Assembly: GCF_003315195.1 (NCBI RefSeq) | Contig: NZ_QNRV01000001.1 | Span: forward strand, 124,001 to 188,000 | Origin: Sutterella wadsworthensis | GTDB lineage: Bacteria; Pseudomonadota; Gammaproteobacteria; Burkholderiales; Burkholderiaceae_F | DNA length: 64,000 nt | Direction: 5' to 3' | Part shown: one piece after another, positions 1 through 8,456 of the stretch | How the letters are laid out: each line of letters opens with the position of its first letter | Position numbering within the stretch: position 1 is the first letter of the stretch | The notes under the pieces: generated by a model | The model's input: only the letters and a program-made list of their open reading frames with translations | Told to the model about the DNA's origin: nothing | The model's database searches: none | Position numbers and translations under genes: made by a program

Positions 1-773
1 CGGGGCTGCGCATACTGAACGGAAACATCCTGAATGAAAGTGCCCACGTGCAGTGCAATGCTCGTTGCAATGGCTGCCAGTTCGACGGGTTCATCCACGG
101 ACTTCATCTGACCGGCATCGTAGGCATTGGGTACAGGTCCGGCGAAACCCAGATAATCGGCCATGCGCTGACGATCCAGCGGCCAGCTCGTCCCGTTCAG
201 AACGGTGGTGCCCATCGCACAGTAATTGAGGCGCTGATAAAAGTTGCGGATTTTTTCCAGATCGCGCGAGAAGGCTGCTTGATAGCCCATGAGGTAGTGC
301 GCATAAGAATTGGGCTGAGCCGCTACGCCGTTGGTGTAGTTCGGAACGATCGTTGCCTGATTGTTTTTGGCGAGCGTATTCAAAACTTCCATTGCGTTGG
401 TGAGCGTCTCTGAAAGCTTGAGCGTATTGTCACGAATGATGGCCGTTCGGTAGGTGGCATGCATGTCCTGACTGGAGCGGCCGATATGCAGCATGGTTGC
501 ATCCATGCCGACTTCCTTAATGAGGTAAGGCTCATACTTGATGACCTGCTTGGGCCGAGGACCGTTTTCTTTATTGCCGTTGGTGATGACGGCAGAGATT
601 CCCTTGGCAATGCGCTCACCCATTGTCTTCTCAAGCAGGCCTTCTTCGGTATTAATGATGCAGCTTGCTTTATTGATTTCAGAAAGCCAGAAAAATTCAT
701 CTCGCGGCTGATCTGCTTGAGCAAAAATGGGAAGCAGCGCGGCGGCTGCAGCTCCAAGAATCCATTTTTTCAT
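1..773 (-). CDS. Secreted argininosuccinate lyase/fumarase-superfamily protein, C-terminus beyond left edge
   Basis: The gene runs off the left edge, so only about 257 N-terminal residues are visible. The start codon (771-773) follows a strong AAAAGGAG ribosome site. Residues 1-20 form a clear Sec signal peptide ending FAQA, so the protein is probably periplasmic, which is unusual because argininosuccinate lyases are cytosolic. Superfamily landmarks are GRSSQD near residue 98, a YT(x)-x-x-AQP block near 146-153 and GTSWPLDR near 194, corresponding to lyase motifs GRSRNDQ, YTHLQPAQP and GTxxPIDR. The catalytic His of the YTH motif is Asn (N148) here, and GRSRN is changed to GRSSQ. I infer an exported paralogue with an altered substrate or no lyase activity. 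The catalytic Ser loop lies outside the window, so activity cannot be judged further. Confidence 0.75.
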   Translation of the reverse strand, partial: MKKWILGAAAAALLPIFAQADQPRDEFFWLSEINKASCIINTEEGLLEKTMGERIAKGISAVITNGNKENGPRPKQVIKYEPYLIKEVGMDATMLHIGRSSQDMHATYRTAIIRDNTLKLSETLTNAMEVLNTLAKNNQATIVPNYTNGVAAQPNSYAHYLMGYQAAFSRDLEKIRNFYQRLNYCAMGTTVLNGTSWPLDRQRMADYLGFAGPVPNAYDAGQMKSVDEPVELAAIATSIALHVGTFIQDVSVQYAQP

Positions 774-1210
774 CCAAAACTCCTTTTTTTGGAAATTTAT
801 TCCCTGCGTCGAATGCGGGAAGCTGTGTCAGCGTTTAATAGGCATGATTAACGCGGCACAATGACCGTATTTTATGATGGGGATGAGGAGCTGTGTATTT
901 GAAATATAAAGAATTTTATGACTACTTAATCTTGTTTATCAATATATTGCATTGAAAACAATATATATCGTGTTGAACAAAATAAGTTTGCACGATAAGC
1001 AAAATAAGTCTCTATTTAGAATCGATTAAAGATAAACATATGGCTGCGGCTGAGCCATATCTTATGGGCTCTGAAAGAGTCAGGAAGGCATCAAGAAAAT
1101 GATTCAAAGCCTCTTTGATCGTGTTTTCTGCTCAACGGCCCCCGCACAGTCTGAATGACAAGATGTTTTCAAACTATAAATGCCTTAAAAGACACTGGAT
1201 CAGAGAGGCG
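774..1210. other. AT-rich intergenic region between two minus-strand genes
   Basis: No convincing gene is present. The segment is much richer in A+T than its surroundings, especially 890-1035, and probably holds the promoter of the secreted lyase-like gene. It contains an inverted repeat at 942-966 and a small stem-loop at 1038-1060 (ATATGGCT with AGCCATAT), which could end transcription of the membrane-protein gene that stops at 1211. Confidence 0.5.
942..966. promoter_or_regulatory. Inverted repeat, possible operator of the secreted lyase-like gene
   Basis: ATATATTG and CAATATAT are perfect 8-bp arms separated by 9 bp, about 170 bp upstream of the start at 773. The spacing resembles LysR-type T-N11-A sites, but the surrounding sequence is so AT-rich that chance is a real alternative. 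Confidence 0.25.
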
Positions 1211-1975
1211 TCATGCTGTTTTTTTAAGCGTCAGGGCCAGAACAACGCCCTGAGCAGCGAGCGCAGCGGCTATTGCGGCCGCATAAGCGATAAGCAGTCG
1301 ATCCTCAGCCGCCAGTGCCCATACGACGAGATTGAAGACCAGACCGCTGTACATGCCGAGCATCAGCCCGTGCATGGCTCGGCGGGCATTATCCGGGCCG
1401 CCTTGGATTTGGGAGAAAACCGCCATGGTGAGCGCCATGTACGGAAAAGTTGATGCGATGCCTGAGGCGGTAGGGCCGATATAGGGCGCCAGGAAGGTGA
1501 TGGCAATCATCAGCACCATCATCATGCCCATGCGCATCAGGAGATCATGTTTCGGCGGACGGCGTTTCACGGCTGCGCTGTGAGGAACGGGCATGATCCA
1601 AAGCGAAAGGACGATGGCGGCCGCAGCGGAGACTGCCAGCGTCACAGCAGAGATCGGAAGCTCGGCTGCGATCCAAGAGGCTAAAACATAGAGCGCCACG
1701 CTTAAAAAAGAAGCTTTAAGCCATCCTTTAGGGCAGACTGCCGCATAGACACAGGTGAAGACAGCAAGAGCAACGGTTCCAGCCAGTGCGCCTCTGGCTG
1801 TTTCAACGGCAAATCCGGCACCGTTTTCGATGGCCAGAAAAACAGAAATGGGTCCGGAGATCAGCGGCAGTCCAATGAGAATCCCGCCCAAAACCGTTCC
1901 CCAGCGCCGAGCAGCCAATGTGGCCAGCGCAAGCAGAAGCGGTGCAGCGATAAGCTTGATGAGGAAAATAATCAT
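1211..1975 (-). CDS. Conserved polytopic membrane protein of unknown function
   Basis: The product of about 254 residues is almost entirely hydrophobic, with roughly eight predicted membrane helices. The only long polar stretch is a basic loop near the middle (VKRRPPKH). A GGILIGLPLISGPISVF segment near the N-terminus with paired Gly and Pro is typical of permease-like folds, but I do not recognise the family. I chose the ATG at 1973-1975; an in-frame TTG at 2002 would add nine residues, and neither has a good ribosome site. It points away from the DUF4261/TPR pair, so the gap from 1976 to 2123 should hold divergent promoters. It may be a transporter or a permease subunit. Confidence 0.6.
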   Translation of the reverse strand: MIIFLIKLIAAPLLLALATLAARRWGTVLGGILIGLPLISGPISVFLAIENGAGFAVETARGALAGTVALAVFTCVYAAVCPKGWLKASFLSVALYVLASWIAAELPISAVTLAVSAAAAIVLSLWIMPVPHSAAVKRRPPKHDLLMRMGMMMVLMIAITFLAPYIGPTASGIASTFPYMALTMAVFSQIQGGPDNARRAMHGLMLGMYSGLVFNLVVWALAAEDRLLIAYAAAIAAALAAQGVVLALTLKKTA

Positions 1976-2123
1976 GACAACGGCGCAGACCGCGATAGTC
2001 AAATGTGAAGAAAACCATTATCAATCGATTTGAGGCCGCAGGAAATTATTTGGGCTGCGCTTTTGGGGCAGACTGTCGACATTGAAGTCTCTTCATAAAG
2101 AGATTGGGGCGCGGCATGAGAAA

Positions 2124-2984
2124 ATGACAGAAAGCAGCGTAAGCCTCTCCACTAACCGCCATGGTGTGCCTATGTGTGATTCGATCAGCAATGGTGCCGC
2201 GAGATCTTCGCCCCGCAGCATTTTCCTCTCTTTTGTCCTTCTTAAGGATGCGGCATGGTGTGCGTCAGCTTTCGCGAAGCGCTTCCGCCGAGAGTGGGAC
2301 GATTCGATTGAGCTCGAAGACGATGCTTCTTCGTCGACATCATGCTTCATCGTTGACGACGTGCCGGTTTTTATACGCTTGATTCCTGCACCGATTCCTG
2401 ATAATGAGGCGCTCGGTGCGGCAGAAGACAATTTCCTTTGGCGAGGAGATAAAAGTTTAGTGGCGCACCATCGTGCGCACTTGATTGTGACTGCGCCTCT
2501 GCCCGGGAAAAGGGCCGGCAGGGCATTTGCGAAGGTTTGTGCGTCGCTCTCAGGAGAGGCTTCCTCTGTCGGCATCTATATCAATGGAGTGGTGCATCAG
2601 CCCGAAACATACCGTGATTTTGCCCAATGTATGAAAGACGGCGCATTTCCAACGCTTTGCCTCGTGTGGGTCTCTGTCGTGCGCCTTGAATCGGGCAGCT
2701 TCGCAGCTTGGACGGAAGGTCTTGAAGCCCTTGGCCGAATGGAAATGGAAGTTCCGGCAGCGGATATTGACCCCATGGAGCTCTTTTTCTTCCTTGCCGA
2801 TACAGCGGATTATGTGTCTGAAAACGAAGTGGACTTTCAGGACGGCGAAACGGTGAGCTATACCGCCGGACAAAAATTGCCGCTCGAGAGAAGTCCAGGT
2901 ATCTTTTTAAAGGGACGTGACACCTGGAAGATTCGGTTCCAGCCCAATGAATTGCTCGCCCATGAGGATGAGGCTCACGCGTGA
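2124..2984 (+). CDS. DUF4261 domain protein
   Basis: The protein of about 286 residues matches the DUF4261 pattern. It has an N-terminal strand plus helix (SIFLSFVLLKDAAW), a segment with PAPIPDNEALGAAEDNFLW, then HRAHLIVTA, and near the end MELFFFLADTADYV, which corresponds to the conserved block where these proteins read aMDvllFLadyv. No signal peptide or membrane segment is evident, so it is probably cytoplasmic. DUF4261 has no established activity; members often sit next to TPR or type VI secretion genes. The next gene begins 34 bp downstream and is almost certainly co-transcribed. The start is uncertain: ATG 2124 (MTESSVS) is preceded by a weak GAGAAA, and ATG 2172 or TTG 2082 are alternatives. 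Confidence 0.7.
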   Translation: MTESSVSLSTNRHGVPMCDSISNGAARSSPRSIFLSFVLLKDAAWCASAFAKRFRREWDDSIELEDDASSSTSCFIVDDVPVFIRLIPAPIPDNEALGAAEDNFLWRGDKSLVAHHRAHLIVTAPLPGKRAGRAFAKVCASLSGEASSVGIYINGVVHQPETYRDFAQCMKDGAFPTLCLVWVSVVRLESGSFAAWTEGLEALGRMEMEVPAADIDPMELFFFLADTADYVSENEVDFQDGETVSYTAGQKLPLERSPGIFLKGRDTWKIRFQPNELLAHEDEAHA

Positions 2985-3018
2985 GGCGGTTCGCAGCACG
3001 CATGAGAGGAGAATTGTG

Positions 3019-5592
3019 ATGACGCCGCGCGGAATTATTTTTTCGGATGAAGATCGAGCCAAACTGGCTGCCTTCGACTCGGGCAATGAAATTCGGCCTG
3101 GGCGAATTCTGGCTGAAATCGATGCCATCATAGATCGAGGCATCATGGAAGGGCGCTTCACGCGCGAAGCGGCTGATCAAGATCTCGAGTGTGCATTGAT
3201 GCGCGCGCATGCCTGCCTTAATCTGCACCAATATGAAGACTGCATCCGCGCTCTCAGCATTCTTCGGCGAGCTGAAGCTTCGGCTGCCGGCTGCGGAATC
3301 TTCTTTTATCGTCTTTGTGCAGTGTGGCTTCATCTGGGGAAAATTGAAGAGGCGCATCAATGTGCGGAGCGTGCCCTGCGAGAAGAGCCGACATATCCAT
3401 GGGGATGGCTGGAAGCAGCAAAACTGCGGGCGCATTTCGGCGATGCGGAAGGTGCGCTCAAAGCGATCGAGACCGGTCTCGCACTGGTGCCCGGTGATCC
3501 GGAGTTCCTCACAGCACGCCGTGAGATTGAGTCGGGGAGCGACATTCTTCAGCTCTCCAATCACCTGATTGATCCGGATGCGGATGAAGCGCTGCAGCGA
3601 AACCAGATGCCCTCTGATGAGCTTCTCGTCTATACCCGCTTTAACAACTGCATTCTCGCTAAGCCCGATGGTTTGGAGGCGGTTTTTGCGCTCTTTAACT
3701 TCAGTGACTGGCAGCCTGCGGATCCTCCTGAAGTGCCTTTTTGTACGGGCACCTCTTCTGCGGCTGGGTTTCCGCTGGTCTTTCGGTTCTTAATGAATGT
3801 TCCGGCGCTTTCACACGTCTCTGTTGGATGGCTCGGCGATTTAATCCGTGTTGTTCCGCAGCTGCTTAAGGACCATGACATATCTGCGTCTGACGTGGTC
3901 TGCATTAACGTGCGGCAAAACGAGGAGATCGGACTGCTCATCAGAGGCGAGGACGGCAAACCCGACGAAGCCGGGGAGGTGTGTTTCCGCATCCGGCAAA
4001 CTGCAGTGCATATGGGAGATAGTGCGCCGGCGGATGAAGAGACTGAGGACTATACGGCAGAAGAAGAAGCGCTCATCCCAAAGATCAGGATTTGGAATGA
4101 GTCGAATGAATACCAAACCATCATTGATGCAGTCGAAGCTCTGCCGGCAGCGAAGAGAACGCTTCGTTTAACAAGTGAATTGGCTCGGGCCTACAACAAT
4201 CTGGCTCAGCCCGGTGAGGATGCTTTATTTCTTCATGCCCTGGAACTCCTCAAATCGTGCCGCGCCGAGCAAGAAAATACGCATGAATGGAACTTCCGTA
4301 CGGCCTATGCGCTGTTTTATCTGGATCGCGAAGGGGAGTCCATCCCATATTGGGAGCGAGCTTTGGAATATAGGTCCGGCGACGAAGACACCATCAAAAT
4401 GCTGGATGCTGCAAGGCGTGCTGTAACCATTCCCATCTTCCGCAGGTGTTTCAATGAACGTGCCGCTCAATTTTGGGATGCTTTCAGCGAGGCGGATGCC
4501 GAGCTGCGGGCTTTAATCGCAAGCGGAAATCCTGCTGATGCGCTTGAGCGGATTGTGAAGATGCTCAAGTCAATATCGGAAGGCTGGGGGATCGGTTTCT
4601 CGTCCCCGACAGACGCTGCCGGTCACTTTTTGCTCGAATTGTCGCCCCAGCACGACTATGTGCAGATTTTGCCGATCCTGAAGCTTCTGGATGCTGCCCC
4701 CATTGCTCTGGGAGCACATTGGGAGTTTGCTGCCGGCCTCAGACCGAAACCGGCAGCCGTCGAACTCAAATTTAATAAGGGATTGCTCTTTGACTGCAGA
4801 GAAATTCGCTGCCGTCTCGTTAAAGAAGAGAACGCTTGGGTGCTGCAGTTTTTTGCGGAGTCGCTGCGCGGATTGGATGAGGAAGAGAGTGCCCCGGTCT
4901 TCGAGCAGCTGACGCTCTTGATTGACCATTTAATCGGCGAAGCGGCATCCATGCGGTTTATCCGCAATCTGACGATTCTGCGCAAGCCGCCCGAAGACGG
5001 AGGGTTCCTGCTTTCAGAACTGCCTGAACGCATTGCAGCGCTGGAGCCTCGGGCAAAGAACTATACCCATCGCGACATCGCTGATGAACGGCTCGATTAT
5101 TGGCTTAAGCCTGAGAAAGAGGCCGAAATCAATTTTGATATCCGCTTTGGATGGACTGCCGCTCCCTATTTCATCAATAGTTACCGTTCTGGTGAATCTG
5201 AGGTTGTTGATGAGCTTCATCGGCAGGGCATTGCGGTTGGATTCTTCTTTTTCGAACGTGCAGCAGCGGTTTCTCCGGAAGCTGCCGAAGCGCTGGATCG
5301 AACGATCATTGCGGATTTCCGAGGCATGCTTTCCGAGACGGCACCCGGAGCAGCATCGGTTGTCGGTGAGGCTTTCTCTGAGAGACGCTGCTATGTGGAG
5401 GTGATGCTCTGGGATTCTGACCGTGTTTTTGAAGCCGTCCAAAATTGGAGCAGTCAGGCGTCAAATGTCAGAGCGGCTGCTTTCCGCTCCTATCGGCGGC
5501 CGGCCGGCATTCTTTTCTTCAAATCAGCAGATCGTTCAAAGAATGCGTCGGATGCCGGCGATATTGCCGATGAGGCCGATGAGGTCAGCTAG
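3019..5592 (+). CDS. Large TPR-repeat protein, partner of the DUF4261 protein
   Basis: The protein has 857 residues. The start at 3019 is chosen because it follows a strong GAGGAG ribosome site, although the frame stays open back into the previous gene. Residues 50-180 show tetratricopeptide-like helix pairs (AHACLNLHQYEDCIRALSI, LGKIEEAHQCAERALREEP, FGDAEGALKAIETGLALVP). A second helical repeat set follows around residues 350-450 (LARAYNNLAQPGED, AYALFYLDREGES). The middle and C-terminal parts (about 500-840) have no family I can name but look like folded alpha/beta domains. There is no signal peptide or membrane segment. The TPRs suggest a scaffold that binds the DUF4261 protein or another partner. 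Function is unknown; the pairing of the two genes is the main clue. Confidence 0.75.
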   Translation: MTPRGIIFSDEDRAKLAAFDSGNEIRPGRILAEIDAIIDRGIMEGRFTREAADQDLECALMRAHACLNLHQYEDCIRALSILRRAEASAAGCGIFFYRLCAVWLHLGKIEEAHQCAERALREEPTYPWGWLEAAKLRAHFGDAEGALKAIETGLALVPGDPEFLTARREIESGSDILQLSNHLIDPDADEALQRNQMPSDELLVYTRFNNCILAKPDGLEAVFALFNFSDWQPADPPEVPFCTGTSSAAGFPLVFRFLMNVPALSHVSVGWLGDLIRVVPQLLKDHDISASDVVCINVRQNEEIGLLIRGEDGKPDEAGEVCFRIRQTAVHMGDSAPADEETEDYTAEEEALIPKIRIWNESNEYQTIIDAVEALPAAKRTLRLTSELARAYNNLAQPGEDALFLHALELLKSCRAEQENTHEWNFRTAYALFYLDREGESIPYWERALEYRSGDEDTIKMLDAARRAVTIPIFRRCFNERAAQFWDAFSEADAELRALIASGNPADALERIVKMLKSISEGWGIGFSSPTDAAGHFLLELSPQHDYVQILPILKLLDAAPIALGAHWEFAAGLRPKPAAVELKFNKGLLFDCREIRCRLVKEENAWVLQFFAESLRGLDEEESAPVFEQLTLLIDHLIGEAASMRFIRNLTILRKPPEDGGFLLSELPERIAALEPRAKNYTHRDIADERLDYWLKPEKEAEINFDIRFGWTAAPYFINSYRSGESEVVDELHRQGIAVGFFFFERAAAVSPEAAEALDRTIIADFRGMLSETAPGAASVVGEAFSERRCYVEVMLWDSDRVFEAVQNWSSQASNVRAAAFRSYRRPAGILFFKSADRSKNASDAGDIADEADEVS

Positions 5593-5713
5593 GGGCTTCA
5601 GCGAGGATTAGAATGGTTCTCAATATTATTGGGTCGAATAGGCCTGCGGTCTCTCCCAGAGGCAGCGGAGACGGCCGGCGGCGTGTTCGACTGAGCCCAT
5701 TGAGGATAAGCAA

Positions 5714-5974
5714 ATGTATAAAACCATCGTTGGTATTGAAGGTATGGCCTGCGGGATGTGCGAGGAACACATCTGCAGCACGATCAAAAAGGCTTTTGAA
5801 GTCAATAAGGTCAAGGCCTCACGCAGCAAGAAATGTGCCGAAATCATTACCGAGCTTCCGCTCGATGAAAAGGCCGTGCGTGACGCTATTGCGCCAACAG
5901 GCTATGAGGTGACGTCATTTGCCTGCGTTGAGGAAGCGCCGAAGAAGGGGTTCTTTGCCAAACTCTTCGGGTGA
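5714..5974 (+). CDS. Small heavy-metal-associated (HMA) domain protein, CopZ-like
   Basis: This 86-residue protein is a single ferredoxin-like HMA domain with a short C-terminal tail. It opens MYKTIVGIEGMACGMCEEH, where C-x-x-C (CGMC) is the soft-metal ligand pair; the residue before the first Cys is Ala rather than the usual Thr or His. The second half (KVKASRSKKCAEIITE, then DEKAVRDAIAPTGYEV) fits the remaining beta-alpha-beta-beta-alpha-beta pattern. Such proteins carry Cu(I) or related metals to P-type ATPases or regulators. No copper ATPase is visible nearby, and the gene appears to be monocistronic, closed by a terminator at 6044-6082. The ribosome site is GAGGAT at normal spacing. The tail ending FFAKLFG is amphipathic and could contact membrane. 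Confidence 0.85.
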   Translation: MYKTIVGIEGMACGMCEEHICSTIKKAFEVNKVKASRSKKCAEIITELPLDEKAVRDAIAPTGYEVTSFACVEEAPKKGFFAKLFG

Positions 5975-6043
5975 GGGTGACTGTCTGACGCAGGATGTTC
6001 CTCGACTAAGGATTTCCACTCTCTGTTGAGTTGTTTTCGGAAG

Positions 6044-6082
6044 ATGGCCGCTCGTGCAAACTGAGCGGCCATCCTTATTTTT
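6044..6082 (+). terminator. Rho-independent terminator after the HMA gene
   Basis: ATGGCCGCTC and GAGCGGCCAT form a perfect 10-bp stem with a 9-nt loop, followed by CCTTATTTTTA. Confidence 0.8.
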
Positions 6083-6217
6083 ATAGGGTGCATCTGATAG
6101 GTAGACTTAATCATTGATGTTGGGTAACTGAATTAGGGGAATTGCTTAGATGTTTTTGTGAGAGATCGTTAAAATCACGAGTTTTCAAACACTCCAACTT
6201 CCCCACAAAGGCATGCC

Positions 6218-6889
6218 ATGACTGAGAACAATCAGGCCGCTGCGAGTGAGGACGATCAGGATGTGGGACATGTAGGCGTTGGCGCCTATGTGGCTTTGAT
6301 CATCACGATCCTCTTTTTCTCGGGGCTTTTCTACAACATTGACGGGTACAAATGGCTCGGTTCGTTTGACTTTACGACGCTCGCTGGCGGGTTCGGCAAG
6401 ATCGACGGCCTGACCTATATCGGCAAGGGCGGTTTTGGCGCTCGTCAGGGCTTCCTCTTTGCACTTTCGCTCTTCCCCTCCGTAATGCTCGCCTTGGGCG
6501 TGATGGAAGTTGTCACCTACTACGGTGCCATGCGTGCCGCACAGAAGCTGATGACGCCGCTTCTCAATCCGATTCTGGGCGTTCCGGGTTCGACGGGTCT
6601 TGCACTCATCACCGACCTGCAGAGCACCGATGCCGGCGCTGCGCTGACAAAGGGTATGTACGACCGCGGTCTTTTCGATAAGAAAGGGCTCATTGTGGTC
6701 TGCGCCTGGCAGTATTCCGGCGCAGGTCTGATCGGCAATTATTTTGCTTCGGGTTCCGCGCTTTTCGCTGCGACGCTTTGCCCGCTCATCGTGCCGCTCA
6801 TCCTCATGATTGTGCTCAAGTTCGTCGGCGGCTTCCTCGTCCGCTGCGTCCTCAATACGGTCTACCGCAAGGACTTCGAAAATGACTGA
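6218..6889 (+). CDS. yjiH: YjiH-like inner-membrane protein, nucleoside-recognition (Gate) domain
   Basis: This 223-residue polytopic membrane protein resembles E. coli YjiH, a member of the nucleoside-recognition/Gate family. After a polar N-terminus of about 20 residues there are about five membrane helices. The Gate-type segment FPSVMLALGVMEVVTYYGAM and the LGVPGSTGLALITDLQSTDAGAA block are visible. In E. coli yjiH lies with yjiG, and the same pair occurs here. The transported substrate is not established; a nucleoside or small metabolite permease formed by the two proteins together is the usual proposal. The ribosome site AAAGG precedes the ATG. The 3' end overlaps yjiG by 8 bp (ATGACTGA), which implies translational coupling. 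Confidence 0.85.
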   Translation: MTENNQAAASEDDQDVGHVGVGAYVALIITILFFSGLFYNIDGYKWLGSFDFTTLAGGFGKIDGLTYIGKGGFGARQGFLFALSLFPSVMLALGVMEVVTYYGAMRAAQKLMTPLLNPILGVPGSTGLALITDLQSTDAGAALTKGMYDRGLFDKKGLIVVCAWQYSGAGLIGNYFASGSALFAATLCPLIVPLILMIVLKFVGGFLVRCVLNTVYRKDFEND

Positions 6890-7358
6890 GAAGACCACGT
6901 CTACTAATCCGCTTGACATCTTCATCGTCGGCGTCCGCAAGGGTATTAATATCGCCCTTTTGAATTTGACGCCGAACGTTTTGATGGCGTTCGTCTTCGC
7001 GCACATGCTGACCCTTCTGGGCGTGATGGACTTCCTCGGCCAGCACTGCGGTCCTTTCATGGCGCTCTTTGGCCTTCCGGGTCAAGCCATTACGGTGCTG
7101 CTGGCCGCTTGGCTGTCGGCTTCAGCCGGCGCCGGCATGGCAGCGAGTCTGCTTGCTCAAGGTGTTCTTGATGCTGACGGCGTGACGGTCATTCTGCCGG
7201 CAATCTTCCTGATGGCCTCGCAGATCCAGTACATGGGACGTCTGCTTGGCGTGGCTGACTGCCCGAAGCGCTACTGGCCGCTCTTGATGCTGAACTCCAT
7301 TGTGAACGCGCTCCTCTCCATGTGGATCATGCGTCTCTTGATGCCGTTCTTCAGCTAA
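6882..7358 (+). CDS. yjiG: YjiG-like inner-membrane protein, partner of YjiH
   Basis: This 158-residue membrane protein closely follows E. coli YjiG along its length: an N-terminal DIFIVGVRKGINIA segment, LTPNVLMAFV, then GPFMALFGLPGQAITVLLAAW and a C-terminal LLMLNSIVNALLSMWIM helix. About four membrane spans are expected. The start is the ATG inside the 3' end of yjiH; the longer open frame beginning at 6810 is antisense-like low-complexity sequence and is rejected. It is probably one half of a two-subunit permease with YjiH. A double hairpin with a T-run follows. Confidence 0.85.
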   Translation: MTEKTTSTNPLDIFIVGVRKGINIALLNLTPNVLMAFVFAHMLTLLGVMDFLGQHCGPFMALFGLPGQAITVLLAAWLSASAGAGMAASLLAQGVLDADGVTVILPAIFLMASQIQYMGRLLGVADCPKRYWPLLMLNSIVNALLSMWIMRLLMPFFS

Positions 7359-7421
7359 AGCAGAAAATAAACTTCATCTGTGATAAAGCCTCATGTGACT
7401 GAGGCTTTATAAACAGAACTG

Positions 7422-7458
7422 ACGCCCGCTTGCAGCCCTTTGCAGCGGGCGTTTTTTT
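7422..7458 (+). terminator. Rho-independent terminator of yjiHG
   Basis: ACGCCCGC and GCGGGCGT form the stem, followed by seven T. A second hairpin without a long T-run (ATAAAGCCTCA with TGAGGCTTTAT, 7383-7410) lies just upstream. Confidence 0.85.
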
Positions 7459-7628
7459 CAGATGACAGAACGGATCGAAATTTGCGTTTGCCGCTCCTTC
7501 TCATGCGGATGCTGCTAATGAGAATGAACCTTAGAAATAAACGCAATTCATTGAAATTCAACAAGAAATTACGATTTGACCGATGCCGCTGTGAATTTGG
7601 AGTGCTAGACTGTTTCTGAAGGTAATGG

Positions 7629-7646
7629 CAATGCTCATGAGCATTG
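7629..7646. promoter_or_regulatory. 18-bp perfect palindrome just upstream of an orphan gene
   Basis: CAATGCTCATGAGCATTG is its own reverse complement. It ends 21 bp before the start at 7668 and abuts the AGGAAAGAGG ribosome site. It could be an operator for a dimeric repressor or an RNA hairpin that masks the ribosome site. Confidence 0.45.
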
Positions 7647-7667
7647 TCAAAAGGAAAGAGGCGGTCT

Positions 7668-8456
7668 ATGCAGACGAAAAGAGCGCTTTTAAAGAGCCTG
7701 ACTCGTGCCGTCCGTGTCGTAACGGGGGCAGCGGCGCGTGCCGTTGCGCGAATGGAGAAAAAAGCGGCAGTTTATTTTTCTAAGAGCTGGCTCGAAAAAA
7801 TGGAGCCTTGGCTCTGGCGCTTTTCACGTCCGACACTTGAAAAACTGCTGCAGCACGAAGAAAAGCGGATATCGGATGCTTCCCGCGCAACGGCGGCTGA
7901 ACGCCGGAGGACGGAGGCGCTGCGCCTGGCGGCAAAGCATTTCGGCGACCGAGACTGGCAGTGGCGGTATTGGTGCCTGCGGCTGCGCCGCACCGGCGCA
8001 CTGCAGGACGGCGGCCCCACTTCTTTTTTTGAACTTTGGCGGACATTGCCGCCGGAGCGTTTGGCGAGGGCAGAGGATGAGGCAGAGGCGCGGCGTCGTG
8101 CTGAGGCCTCTTTTATCACTCATCTGCAGGCGATTGCTCACGGCCGCACAGGATTGTCGGTCAGTGCGCTGCGCCAGCCGATGCCGAGCGATCCCGCAAG
8201 GGCCGCAGATGATGAAGCGGTGCTGCGCATGCTTTGGCTCTGGGTGGGTTATGTGGCCTATGACGAAACGCTCTCCGAGTCCGGCGAAGAAGCCGTAAAG
8301 CGTTTTCTCAAGCGTGCCTGGCCTAAATATCACGGGAACCGCATCACGCGCAGTCTCCTGGAAACCTGGGTGCAGTATGCCAAGGACATTAAGTATGAAC
8401 GAGATGCTCAGGCATGCTACGGCGGACGAGGCTGGGATCCTCGCCGCCGGCGCTGA
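7668..8456 (+). CDS. Hypothetical basic protein
   Basis: The 262-residue product is rich in Arg, Ala, Leu and Trp and ends in an Arg-rich tail (WDPRRRR). No signal peptide is convincing, although the N-terminus is basic and moderately hydrophobic (RAVRVVTGAAARAVARM). The body is predicted to be mainly helical, with long charged helices (HEEKRISDASRATAAERRR, LARAEDEAEARRRAEASF) that could form coiled coils. I do not recognise the family. The start at 7668 is supported by AGGAAAGAGG; an upstream in-frame start at 7644 would run through the palindrome. It stands alone, downstream of the yjiHG terminator. Base and codon use look like the neighbours', so a real gene is likely. Confidence 0.6.
   Translation: MQTKRALLKSLTRAVRVVTGAAARAVARMEKKAAVYFSKSWLEKMEPWLWRFSRPTLEKLLQHEEKRISDASRATAAERRRTEALRLAAKHFGDRDWQWRYWCLRLRRTGALQDGGPTSFFELWRTLPPERLARAEDEAEARRRAEASFITHLQAIAHGRTGLSVSALRQPMPSDPARAADDEAVLRMLWLWVGYVAYDETLSESGEEAVKRFLKRAWPKYHGNRITRSLLETWVQYAKDIKYERDAQACYGGRGWDPRRRR

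Larger units (their letters stand above)
7359..7667. other. Intergenic region between yjiG and an orphan gene
   Basis: It contains the yjiG terminators (7383-7410 and 7422-7458), then an A/T-rich promoter-like stretch at 7490-7625 and an 18-bp perfect palindrome at 7629-7646. No open frame here has a credible start. Confidence 0.5.
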
